NCBI GenBank assembly: GCA_028023455.1
Contig: JAQFVV010000157.1
Location: 2,788,001-2,852,000, forward strand
From: Epiperipatus broadwayi
Lineage: Eukaryota > Onychophora > Udeonychophora > Euonychophora > Peripatidae
Direction: 5' to 3'
DNA length: 64,000 bases
Numbering within the stretch: position 1 is the stretch's first letter; the number at the start of each line of letters is the position of its first letter. The notes beneath the pieces are model-generated. The model was given only the letters and a program-made list of their open reading frames with translations, was not told the origin of the DNA and did not search any database. The translations under genes and the position numbers were made by a program. Of this stretch, positions 13,001-24,539 are shown piece by piece.

Positions 13001-14350
13001 CTCTTGGGGCACATGAACAGTTTTATCCAATGACTTCTAAAGTAATCGAGATAAGAACTGTTCAATTTTTCATATGCGAATACTTACGAATAAATAGAAA
13101 CACAAATACTTACAGTATGTGTCCAGATATGAAGATACAGATTACATATATATGTACAAGAATATAAGGATATTGTGAAAATATAATTTTATTATTTAGT
13201 AAATAAAATGGAAGAAATAAATAGCTAAATGACTTATAATGCTTAAAATTAGCTGTTATACTTAAAAAATAAAAGTTTTTAATCATTGCGTCTCGTCCAT
13301 TTTGTTTTATGGTCGTGTTAAGCGGGCTCTGAATTCTAAATTAAAACCAATATTACAGTGACACAACGTAATATTGGGGGGGGGGGGTATGTCAGGAATA
13401 AAAATAAATTGTATGGTCAGTTAATTGAAAAGTATAACCATATTCGAACACAAAAGAGAAGGGCTGAATGTGACACTTCCCTTCAATTAAAGAATATATA
13501 TATTTTTAATTTAGCTGGAATCGATTCAGGAAACTCTAGATTTTGAATTTGAAATTATCACGATTATTCTAGAGAAAGAAACATAAGGGATAAAGAGAAA
13601 GAATGTGTGGAAAAAAGAATAGATTAGAACGCATAATATTGTTTCTGCATGATTACAAAAATTAAAAAACGTGAATGAAAATATTTGAGCCCATGGCAAT
13701 TCTCAACTAGTGATAAGAGATGAGTTTGAAAACGAAATAAATATTTGCAGGATTATTATGAAAAGCTTGTGACAGATTTTGAGGAAAAGTACTGATGATG
13801 ATGGGTTTATATATTTATATGATCAAATGCTCGGACTTGAATGGTTCAATTGACCAAACTAGTAATTTTTTTTATTTCCTCAAATAGTAATTTATACCTT
13901 CACTCTACATCATACAAACCTTGATCTTTTATGTATGCGAGTAGTTTACATATATATAAACACATACAGTCAAGTTAGTAGTGCTAATTTTGTTGTTGTA
14001 CATAAAGCAATGAACCACATAAACTACAAAAAAATCAATTACTTTGTTTATATTATAAATACTTGGCAAAAGACCAAAAGAATAAGGGCAAAGCATGGTG
14101 GGAGAGGAGAACAAATAAGCAAACTCGCTGTTAACTTATCCTAAGGCAAAAAGTAATATTTGCTTTCACTTTCTCTTATTTTACTTTTTACCTGTTTCAT
14201 TTTTTTTAATTATTATTAAAAGGTATTTCTTGCGAACAAGTTATTAAAAAAAGAGTATATAAATTAAATAAGTGAAGATAGAATGGGGGGATAAGTATAA
14301 TTCTTATCGTGGATATAATTGGTGACGGCATTTTGGCAGCAGTAACAGAT
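13001..14350. other. CpG-retaining unique segment
   Basis: CpG dinucleotides, scarce in the surrounding DNA, recur here (for example gcgtctcgtcc near 13290, ggtcgtgttaagcggg near 13311, aatcgattcagg near 13517, cgtggat near 14308). A G12 run lies at 13376-13387. Short frames occur at 13358-13546 (62 codons; glycine run from the G-tract) and 13935-14144 (69 codons), but neither shows a domain. It could be an unmethylated regulatory segment or exon neighbourhood of an unrecognised gene. No splice sites could be fixed. Confidence 0.35.
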
Positions 14351-15739
14351 TATATGGATGAAAGAACATTTTTATCAGCATAATGCTCAACTGCTGCTTA
14401 CATTTGATTTTATAAGGTTTGATTTTTTTTATATATTAATAGTATATACAATTATCAAAATATGCAATTTTTTGACATTATTTGGGAATATTAATGTTTG
14501 TTTTGATGTATGAATAATTATTAAAAACTACCCATAAAGAACATTAATTTTACAATTACACATATTTATCAAAATTAATGAATTCAAGCCTTAAAACAAT
14601 TAAATGCTGATATTTCTGGACACATCAAAATGAGAGAAAAAATTTCAGAAAATAAAAACAATAATCTTAAATGAATTCTTTATCCAAAACAAGATCCAGG
14701 TGTCTGGGCAATAAAAACTGTTCATAGCTATTAATTAAATGACTCTCAATGTTTAGAGCTAAATCAACGTACAATAAAGTCTTTAAATCCTTAGGATTTC
14801 AAATGCTAAAAAAGTAATTAATTTTATATATATATAGATTTAGTATATATAGCTAAGTAGAATGGTTTACTACCCTTGAGTTCGTAAGTTTGAATAATCA
14901 AATCTGAAACTATGATCTATGGAGTTAAGATCCAGATTTTGGCATCACAAGTTAATAAAAACTCCTGAAAATGATATGAAGAGAATTCAATATAAATTTA
15001 ACACTATTTATATAGAGTACTCAATTCCCAAGCATTTATGGATTTAAAAAGATCATGTAATTAACATACATATATAAAGATTCCCCGTACTCTTATAGCC
15101 TCAATATGCATCTCCAATGTCTTTAAAGAATCATGGGCCCTGCCTGAGTGGAGGTATATGGATCATGGCCTTGCTCTGTCACATCTGAATGCTCAATTTT
15201 CTTATGAACAACAGGGATGTTAATCATTGTATTACTTTTTACAAGATTATTTAATATTTATATTAAACATATTTATATTTAACAGTACAATAACCATTAC
15301 TTTTACCAATCAAACACTGCAACAATTTAAAGTAATAATAATGAATTAATTTTTTATTCTTTAATAAATATAAATATTAAATAATTATAACTATTTATAT
15401 CTATTAAATATACATTTGCAACATAGTGACATATATTATACACTTTTTTTTTTTAGCTGCATAATGTAATTTGCTGTTATAATCGAAAGGAAACCATTCT
15501 CTTTAAAAACTGCGTGGACAAATTTCTAATAGTCCACTCCATATAAAATGTATGGCAATTTAAGCACAACAAAACCACATATTCAAGTTTAAATTAATAA
15601 ATTTGAAGTTGATAGAGTTAGTTGATAGCTACTGAGAAAGTAATAAAAAATATATTTGTACTTTTGTTGTGAAATGATTAATTGATATTTTCAGCAGCAT
15701 ATTAACATCAAACTTTGTGTAAAAATCAGAACAAGCTAC
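14351..15739. other. AT-rich spacer with a small GC-richer patch
   Basis: Mostly low-complexity. A patch at 15.09-15.21 kb (ggccctgcctgagtggaggt) is less AT-rich; it may be a repeat fragment but has no second copy in the window. Confidence 0.35.
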
Positions 15740-16934
15740 TGAAATCATCATCATCATCATTTCAAACAATACCAATCAACTGCTAGATGATCTCTTCAAA
15801 TTTAATCATGTTTCTCCAATCTCTGGTCTCTCTTCTCCACAATATACTAGCAAACTTTCTTATTTCATTCATATGTCTCACATGTGATCTCTTTCTAGAT
15901 CTTTTATAATCTCTTGGGATTCAATTTAAAACTTCACCTATCTTTTCTAGTAATATGTTAAGATCAATTCCATTTCAGTCTCTTAATTCTTTAAATGATG
16001 TCACTGATATCTATTGATTCTTTCATCCATGTATTTTGTTTTTGATCTCTTGCTGTTACTCCTGACGTATATCTCTTCATACTTCATTGAGTAGTCTGAA
16101 GTCTCTGTATTGCTCTTCTGCTAAGAGTCCAACTCTCAGATTCATAAATAAGCACTGGTAAAACACATTTATTAAAAACTCTTTTCCAAGCTCATAATCA
16201 TTTTTTTAAAACATTAAATTGTTTTCCTCTGTATTAATAATCCGACAAAGGTATGTGAAAATATTAAATTCTAATTCATGATTATCCATATTCTTTTGAG
16301 AAAATCTACTCAACATTAGCTTAATATTTTTAGCATTTACCTTTAGTCTTGCTTTCCTACTTTCATCTAATAACTCTTTATAACATTTTCTGTAACGCTG
16401 AAGCATTATTTGAAAAACCCACATCATTTGCAAAATCTATAATTTAAGCAAATCATTTACTTATACTCCCTAAACTTCTCATTTTAACCCCCAAAATACT
16501 TCTACTAAAGTGTTAAAAATTGTGGAGATACAGAATCACCTTGTCATACACCATATCATTGTTAATCCTTTTAATATTGTCATATAATCTAATCACAACT
16601 ATTACATTTTGACAAATATTCTTCAGAATATGACAAATCTCAATGGCCCAAAACTTCAATTACTGTGGAAATACTTATAAATTCAAATGACTTTTCATAA
16701 TCTACAAACTAAAACACAATATCAACTCATATTGTTTCTTTCTATAATTTCTCTCAATACTTGGATGTGATTCACTGCATTAAAACCACTTTTAAATCTA
16801 GTTCTTCTTTTGGTTGGTTTGAATTCAAATTTAGCTGTAGACAAGTTGTAATGATTTTGATAATGATATTGTATAGAAATAATAACGCTAATATCTATGA
16901 TTTCTAATATATTCTTTATCATCTTTTTAAAATA

Positions 16935-17086
16935 TCAGTACTATTATTGCGTTCTTCCAATCATCTGGATTATCTTTATCATTTAGACATTATATATATA
17001 TAAATTTTTATCAGTACTATTATTGCATTCTTCCAATCATCTGGATTATCTTTATCATTTAGACATTATATATATATATAAATTTG
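16935..17086. repeat. Tandem duplication, period 76 bp, inside LINE copy 1
   Basis: The block tcagtactattattgcrttc, through atcatctggattatcttta, to a (ta)n tail occurs at 16935-17010 and 17011-17085 with one or two differences. It duplicates the LINE's RT-entry motif. The (ta)n run lies at the junction, as in the 2.5-kb duplication. Confidence 0.9.
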
Positions 17087-17298
17087 TCAACAATTTTATT
17101 TCATTATTTGCTTCTTTTAAAATAATGACTTATAATTCCATCAGTTCTTAGAGTTTTTCCTTTCTTCAAAGATTTAATTGCATGACTCCATTTAAAATGC
17201 TGGACAATTCAGAAGATGTAACTGTAGATATTTTGTTTTCTTATTTTTTATTACAATATAATTATTTAAAAAATTCTTGCACACATTTCATAATATAT

Positions 17299-17443
17299 TA
17301 ATTATTTGTTGCACTATTTCCATCATTATTAACAACTGAATGTTTTTAGAAAAATTAAGTTAAGGTTTAAAATTTTTTAAAAACATTTCAGTTCTTAATA
17401 TTAGATGATGGAAATAATCCAACAAATAATTAATACTAAAATG
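17299..17443. mobile_element. Foldback element of the PLE-terminal family inserted in LINE copy 1
   Basis: Left arm attaattatttgttg, then cactatttccatcatt; right arm gatgatggaaataatc, then caacaaataattaat. The arms are about 55 bp and include the family motif ctatttccatcat. Comparison with the sister LINE copy at 34.3 kb shows the segment is extra sequence. The outermost 15 bp on each side are exact reverse complements and do not match the other family members. Confidence 0.7.
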
Positions 17444-18640
17444 CCAACATCACAAACCTTAGTCAAACATTTCTTGATGTTATTCTTTTTAGTAATAGTT
17501 CATTTTTTTCTTCTTATTGCTGAAACAACTTTCCTTCCAATACCAAGATGTTTTACACTTTAGAGATGATTCTCTTCTATAGTTTTCCTCATCAATTCAA
17601 AATTATATTTTTTATATTAATTTTTTCCTAGCATTTAAAAAAAAAATTCAATTCTTTTTAATAGATTATTTTAAAAAAATTTCATATTGAAAATATATAG
17701 CAAGATGTTGCATTTTTTTTTTTTTTGCACTAATTATCATTATTGCAATTCTTAGCAGAGTATTGATCTTAATCAAGTCGGAATCTTTTCCAAAGTTTGT
17801 TAAAATTTTAAAACAATTTGCAAATTCTAATTTAAATTCATTGGAGTGTTTCTGAAGGTTGTGAATATTTACTGTTAACACTACTGTCTTTCTTAACAGT
17901 TTTTTTTTTTTTTTCTAGTTTTGTATCTCATTAATCAATGATCACTTTCTGTGTTGAATCTATTAAGAATATTATAACTTTGAAATATATATTTTTATTA
18001 GTAAAAAATATAATCCAATTCTGTTTTATTTTCATTTATATTCCCATGACTATTTCCATTTAGCTATTTTTCTCAAAGAAAAAATTCATAATATACTGTT
18101 TTTCTTTTTCTGTGAACTCCACAGGTCTGTATACTTTCTCATTACTTTTTTCATAACCAAATTCATCCACAACACTTTCAGCTTTCAATTGTCTATCAAT
18201 TCTAACATTAAAGTCTCTTATGACAATTTTAAAATATTAATCAAAAAGCATTTTATATGCCCTTATAAAAATCACCTACTTCTTCATCATAATAAGAACT
18301 TGAGACACAAAACTAGATTGTCTGCATTTGGTATCTTCCATTATTTTGACCATTTAATCTTATCATTCTGTTTGAGATATCATCAATCTTCACAATGACT
18401 TTCTTCCATTTTTTATTTATAATAAATCCCACTCTACTTGTACTTCCAATATTTGTGTCTTTGTAGCAAAGTATATGTTTACTTTTTAAATTAATTTTTT
18501 CTTCACTTTTTTTTCTAACTTCAAAAATTCCTACAATGTATTAAATACATTAGATAGTTTTTCCAATTTATGCAAACTACCTTCACTTGAAAGTGATCTG
18601 CAGTGAATGGCAGCTTGGGTCCACAATCAGAGGATTCTCT

Positions 18641-19619
18641 GCTGTCAGTATCCAATGACTGCCTTGGCTAGTAACTATAGCTTCCAGGGAATAAGGACTA
18701 TAATTTACTTTTGTCTGTCATGATTATAAATATATATATATATAAAAGATTATTCATACATATATTTGTCCTGCATTCATGACAAGTAAATTGATATTTC
18801 AATTAAGACTGTCAGGAAAATGAGAAGACTATTATTTTTGATCTTAATCTCAGAAATTATACATTCATCATACTATTTGATGCATATTGACAAATAGCCT
18901 ATCCATGTTCAATCACTATATGAATAATCACATAGTAATAGTAACTGCAATGAGAAGTTGTGACTAATCTTTCTTCGAATATCCATCTGTGTTCAAGAGT
19001 AATTACAGTAATGAAACTTAGTGTTTTCAATCTGACCTTGCATTAAAATATCAGAACATGCAATAGAAATCTCTGGATTAACCATGCCCTAAAGAAGCAT
19101 AAATGTCATGCTCACAATTTAAGACCATGCAATGTGTTTCTTTGATCATATAACAAAATCATCAAGTACTTACTGAGTAGTGGCAAACAATTAACCAAAA
19201 ATGCTATTTAGACTTGCTAAAAAGATTACGAAAGTCTATTCTAGATTATGGATTGGTAATAAATTACCCCTAAATAATTTCAATGTAAGGTATAATGAAA
19301 GGTTAAAACAGATAAAACTCTCTATATGTAATGCCACTCAAAATGATGATCATGTGATGTTTATTGGCTTATAATGAAAGGTGATACAACAAATAATTAT
19401 ATAACAAATACCACTGTATGGATAAGTAAATGAAATACATTTACAAAAATATTATTTTAATTCATTTAATGATTGAAAAATCATTAATTAAATATTTTTT
19501 ATGTATAAATATAAACTTTTATAAATCTTTTAATATCTTAATAAATATATGCAATTGCAAAAAAAAAAAAAAGGCAAACCATTTATTTATAGCAAAAAAC
19601 TTATTTAAAAGCCTTTAAA
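18641..19619. other. Spacer, no gene recognised
   Basis: AT-rich, with a (ta)n run at 18.73-18.75 kb and an A13 run at 19.56 kb. No domains seen. Confidence 0.4.
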
Positions 19620-20045
19620 CAGAAGATTTTATATTATTCACTTTACTTCCATTTTCTTTATTATGTGTATTATCTTCTGTTTAAAAAATTAGTTTGAAAC
19701 TACTAGTATCTCTTAATTTATTACAATAATTCTAACATATCTTAATAGTAACATATAGTAAATGTTTAAATGTGATGTTACTACATATAATAAAAAATGA
19801 AAGAAAGTGAATAATATAAAATCTTCATGCACTTATTCTAAAATACTTAAGATTGGCCTATATGATTTAAGTACAAAAGATAAAGATGGCCACTCTTATT
19901 TTTTCAAAGATCCTATCTTGTGCCTTGGATCAAAAATTTCTTAATATTCAACAACAAAAACAATTTTGATTGAATATAATAGTACAGTGCATGTGTAAAG
20001 GGTTGATTACCTTCTGTTTAAAACATTACAGTTTGAAACTGTGCT
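19620..20045. repeat. Hairpin repeat plus direct repeat pair
   Basis: Inverted arms of about 40 bp: agattttatattattcactt (19623 onward) against its reverse complement at 19790-19828 (aagtgaataatataaaatct). A separate direct repeat, tcttctgtttaaa followed by agtttgaaact, occurs at about 19671-19702 and 20010-20042. The structure suggests a small non-autonomous foldback element, partly overlapped by another repeat. No coding potential. Confidence 0.6.
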
Positions 20046-20951
20046 AGTAAATATCAAAAATCATATCCATAATCATGAGTATATATATATATTTAATTGT
20101 CAAATTAATTTTTATTAAGTTTTTTAAATATTTATATTCAAATTATACACAATATGGCATGTGTGCTTGATATGTATACATTATCCACTACTTGAAAATG
20201 CAGACTTATACTCTTAATATTTCCAATAAACATTCAATCTCCAAATATGCAATTAGTTCAAATATATTATTATTGTGGAGTAACATAATTTTAGAAGCAT
20301 ATCACACTATACTTTTTTTTTAAAAAAAAACTTCAATTGGAAAATGTTTAAACAGAAAGTTTTTAATTACTTTAATACTTATTAGGAAATCAAAAATCAT
20401 AAATTAAAAAATATTGCAGAAAGTAGAAGTAAAATAAAATAAACAAGTATTTAGAAAATAAATTATAATTCAAATAAGGCTTATACAATAAATTAAAAAA
20501 TGGAAATCTGTAAAAGCTATACTAATTTGTGAAAAGTATTGAAGAAATATAACTTTTATTTATGCTATATGTAAACCAGATATTGACTTAGAATATTGTT
20601 TCTTAGAGATTAATGTATTAATAATAATGTGATATGAATTCTCTTCATTTTCCATTACTTAAGGCTACATTTGCTAATTTACAGTTATTTCTAATTCAAA
20701 AATATTTTTTATTTTAATAGCAGTAATGAAAGGATAGACAATTTATAGCAAAATTAAAAGTAAAGCTAGTAAAATAATATTGTAATCAAAGGATTTTTAT
20801 TAGTATCAAAAAAAAAAAAAAGTGTAACAAAAATGTGAATTCAGTAAGTCAAACTAAAAAAAAGTTCCATATTTCATCTCTAAAGACATTTCACACTTGT
20901 CTAATTTTGAGAACTAATCCAGAATGAGACTAATTATTTTTAATAATTTTA
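20046..20951. other. AT-rich spacer, no gene recognised
   Basis: Low-complexity A/T tracts (for example at 20310-20330 and 20808-20822). No supported feature. Confidence 0.4.
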
Positions 20952-21152
20952 TCATTCATTAGACTAGAGATTATCCACTTAATGTATAATATTTCTGTAA
21001 TATAATCTTCATTACACTATTCTCATGCATGCAAGGTATGGACTGTTTTCTATCTGCTTTTAACATCTTGTGGAGAGTTGTAATCATAAACATATGACCA
21101 AAGACGTGTGAAAAAGATGTAGTGAAAATTACACTACAGAAATATAATCCAT
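20952..21152. mobile_element. MITE family M1, copy 1
   Basis: Begins tcattcattagactagaga, continues ttatccacttaatg and then atatttctgtaatataat; the right part is the inverse, aaaattacactacagaaata. The 62.2-kb segment shares the same outer block nearly base for base plus the same inverted arms. That makes a dispersed non-autonomous family with arms of about 40-45 bp and a variable centre (here including atctgcttttaacatc). Confidence 0.7.
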
Positions 21153-22280
21153 TAAATAATTGTTTTTAACTTTCCAATAAATTTATAATTGTTCTTAATA
21201 AGCTTTGCATTTTTGTTCTTTAGTATAAATGAAATTAATAAAAAATCAAAATAAGGTCAATTTTCAAAATGATTCAAGTTTGAATATGTTCTGCTTAACT
21301 CCAAACTATAAATCTAGTAATAAAAAAAGACTCAAAAGTCTCACTAAAATATGCAATATTTAAATTTTAAATTTTTTTCATAATAATGTATTATAGATTT
21401 TTTTTTTATATATTGTATAATTATATTATAAATATATATATATTATTTACCTAAAGTATACTATATTTTATACAAAAATTAGAGTAGAAAAGCAAAAATT
21501 TAAATGGTGCATGTGAACTTAGAAATGAAAAAATTGAAATATGGATTTGTAAAACATTTTATCATCTTTGCAATAATTCATTCGACTTTTTTTCTAAAAT
21601 CATTTATATAAGCATAAGTAATCAGAATACTAGACGGCAGTGCCTAGCTAAACTTCAAATTAATTTCTGACTATTAGTCATTATGAGAGGATTATTGTAT
21701 TAATGCAGAAATTATATGTAAGCTAGGAGAGTTATATGATGCTTTTTTTAATATATAAATTTTTTGTTGCTTAAAACTATTCTTTATATACATTTAAATT
21801 AATTTTTATGGTGTGCTGTTTAAATCATCAAAAGGACAATTTTTTTAAAAAAATTATATGAGTCATCAAATCAACACAAACTCTTGATGATAATTTATTT
21901 TTCCAGAGTGACTTATTATTTCTCTCGATTTTCAGCCTGTTCAAAAACATTCTTTAATGTAATGATGAAGTCCACACAATTTATTGCTGATCATTCTGCT
22001 TCCTTTTCAATATCAAATTTTTTAAATATAACATTTTTTAACTGAATTAGATTGATTTAATATGTGATCAAACTAAACCAATTTCAACCTAATTATTTAT
22101 TCAAGTAAAGAGTTGTTTCATTCTGATCAAATATCCACTTGATGGTTTTCCTTGTCCATTTTATCAAGTCTTTACCAACATAACACTTCAAAATCATCAA
22201 CACTTTTCCTATTGTTATTCTTCAGATTTTCAAGATGCATATTTATAGGAAATCACATAAACATCATGACTTGAATAATT
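21153..22280. other. AT-rich spacer
   Basis: The 15 bases atgacttgaataatt at 22266-22280 are one half of the direct repeat flanking the palindrome that follows. Nothing coding recognised; (ta)n near 21.43 kb. Confidence 0.5.
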
Positions 22281-22944
22281 ATCATATAATACTAAATCAC
22301 ATGCACTTTACTACTGTTACACAATGCTTTATTTACCACCCTCTTTTACAATTTAGTTCAATTGCTCCAGCAATCTTCTTCAGAACTACAACATAATACA
22401 AACATATGAATATAAATATACATGAACATATAATTTACATTCTATATATCATCTTATAATCATCATCTATTTATTACCTTTTAAATATTTTTAACCCTTT
22501 TTTTACATTCTATATTTATTAATTAAAACCTCCTATAAACATATATATTCTATTTTTATTCTTATTTTATTTTACTCTTATTATTCTTTAAATACTTACG
22601 TCTAAAATAAAATAAAGAATAAAAATAGAATATATATATTTATAGGAAGTTTTAATTAATAAATATAGAATGTAAAAAAAGAGGAAAAAAATATAATATT
22701 TAAAAGGTAATAAATAGATGATTATAAGTTGTATATATAGAATGTAAATTATATGTTCATGTATATTTATATTCATCTGTTTGTATTATGTTGTAGTTCT
22801 GAAGAAGATTATTGGAGCAATCAAAACTGTAAACTGTAAAAGAGGGTGGTAAATAAAGCATTATGTAACAGTAGTAAAGTGCATGGATGATTTAGTATTA
22901 TATGATATACATTTGGCAATGCAATAAGAAAGATTAGTTATTAT
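22281..22944. mobile_element. Large palindromic insertion (inverted arms about 290-300 bp) with 15-bp direct flanks
   Basis: Left arm 22281-22574 and right arm 22603-22906 are inverted copies (about 90% identical by eye) around a 28-bp spacer. Shared landmarks: ctttactactgttaca (left) with tgtaacagtagtaaag (right), and ttctatttttattctta near the centre. An exact direct repeat, atgacttgaataatt, lies at 22266-22280 and 22945-22959 and looks like a target-site duplication. Each arm holds ctgaagaagatt, a small hairpin, then a gaac or aaac end, a layout like the core of a hammerhead ribozyme; Penelope-like element termini are known to carry such ribozymes. I infer a pair of inverted PLE-type terminal repeats without the coding part. 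Confidence 0.75.
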
Positions 22945-23323
22945 ATGACTTGAATAATTCTAAATTTTTTTTAGAAATAAATCTATATTTAAAAATACTA
23001 TCCAGGATTTTCATTGTAATTTAGTATTAGTTTTGTGATAAAATCTTAATTACTGGATCTTTGTTATTGATTAATACTTCCTATTGTCATTTATTTGTCT
23101 TCTTCATATTTAGTTATAAAATTTCCATTTTTTAACTCTATTCTCTAACAATATTCTTGATATCTTCCTTTTCATTATTAAGTTTAATACCATCATCATA
23201 TCTAAGATATTTGATTGTGCTATATACTCTTTAATATACAAATGCTGAAAATTATTTTATTGCACAATGAAGGATGCATATCATTCTGAAAAACCTCCAT
23301 TTATCCATTTTTAATCCTAACTT

Positions 23324-23552
23324 CTTGATTATGTTTAAAAAAACAACTGATAAAAGTTAGCTTCAATTATTTCATATGGATAAGATAAAATATTGATTTA
23401 AAAATTCAAGCAATTATTTTACTCCTGATATGGAGAAACTTGATTATGTTTAAAAAAACAATTGATAAAAGTTAGCTTCAATTATTTCATATGGATAAGA
23501 TAAAATATTGATTTAAAAATTCAAGCAATTATTTTACTCCTGATATCAATAA
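23324..23552. repeat. Tandem duplication, period 115 bp
   Basis: The unit from cttgattatgtttaaaaaaa to caattattttactcctgata appears at 23324-23438 and 23439-23551 with about one substitution, so it is recent. No coding content seen. Confidence 0.9.
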
Positions 23553-24363
23553 ACAAGTTTCTCTTATTTAAAACATTATTGCATATATGGAAAAAAATAT
23601 TTTTTTCTTGGTTGGAGAAAAACAGATCAGATATTTTTGAACTCAAGTGTTATTTATTTGTAGTGATGACATTTCCAGATTAGTGATTAGAAAATGAAGT
23701 TGTTTGAATTAAGTAAAGAAATTGCTGTTTGAAGCTTAAAGAATAATTTATTTGTTTATATTATATTCTTTATTTTCAGCAGAAAAATTATTGAATAAAT
23801 CTGAACTGCATTTGAGAGAGCATTATGTTTATATTAGTAGTAAGGCAATTAATTTATAATGAAAGAAAAAAAAATTAGCCTGCAATGTTAGTTTGCTATC
23901 AAACTTTGGTGCCACTAATTATCTAGTTGAGCTAATTCATTGTTAATATATAATTCTGTTAAAAAATGAAGTTTTCACTGGTAAAAGATATGAATAATTT
24001 CAAACTTTCCTAATATATGTGATTTCTAATTACAGATTAGATCCATCTGAAATACTAATGCTATAATAACAATTAGCAAGTGGGTACATGGAAGAACTTT
24101 AAAATTTTTCACATATATTTATATATAAATATGAATCTATATGTTACAAAAAATAATTTAATTATTATCATTGTTTAATTATATTATATTACATCAAAAA
24201 ACAACAAAATAAATATTATTTTTTAACAATTATAATAAGGTCTTTGTTATGACAAAAAGGTACTATTAATAGAATGTTTGTCTAAACTGGGCTTGTATGA
24301 CCTACAGTATTTCATCTAGTTAATAAAAAATTTACTCAAGAGTCTAAATATATATAAAAAAGG
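23553..24363. other. AT-rich spacer, no gene recognised
   Basis: No recognisable domain, RNA gene or repeat partner. Confidence 0.4.
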
Positions 24364-24517
24364 GGTAGTGTTCTGTTCTATCATGTCAGCCATTTGATGG
24401 AGCTAGTTCTAGCTAAATTGCTAGAAATATGTCATTTCCACAGGAACATTATATCTATGTGTTTTTGCTTAGCATCAACGCCATCAAGCGGTTGACATGA
24501 TAAAACAGAACACTACC
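24364..24517. mobile_element. Small foldback element with 37-bp TIRs
   Basis: Left terminus 24364-24400 starts ggtagtgttctgttctatc; right terminus 24481-24517 ends gataaaacagaacactacc. The termini pair at 33 of 37 positions. The 154-bp element has an internal gctag-rich hairpin. No TSD could be fixed. Non-coding. Confidence 0.75.
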
Positions 24518-24539
24518 ATTTTTGTATGTAAATCAGATC

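Larger units (their letters stand above)
15740..18640 (-). pseudogene. LINE retrotransposon relic (AP endonuclease, RT, C-terminal motif), copy 1
   Basis: Read from 18.6 kb down. At about 18.24-18.44 kb an AP-endonuclease core (GFIINKKWKKVIVKIDDIS, then EEVGDFY); near 18.2 kb a GDFNA-like motif (VIRDFNVRI) followed by VVDEFGYEKSNEK. The RT finger entry is near 16.97 and 17.04 kb (DNPDDWKNA; duplicated, see tandem repeat). RT palm remnants are at about 16.78 kb (FNAVNH) and 16.33-16.4 kb (ARLKVNAKNIKLML). After the palm comes FTYLCRIINTE near 16.24 kb. At 15.83-15.92 kb is the typical C-terminal motif (MNEIRKFASILWRRETRDWR). EN then RT order and these motifs identify an APE-type LINE, perhaps RTE/CR1-like. 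Many frameshifts and stops. A foldback element is inserted at 17.30-17.44 kb. Confidence 0.88.

Noticed and set aside
15741-15765. (atc)n-like run atcatcatcatcatt as a regulatory repeat
   Set aside because: Short microsatellite at the 3' end of a LINE; a simple tail repeat explains it.
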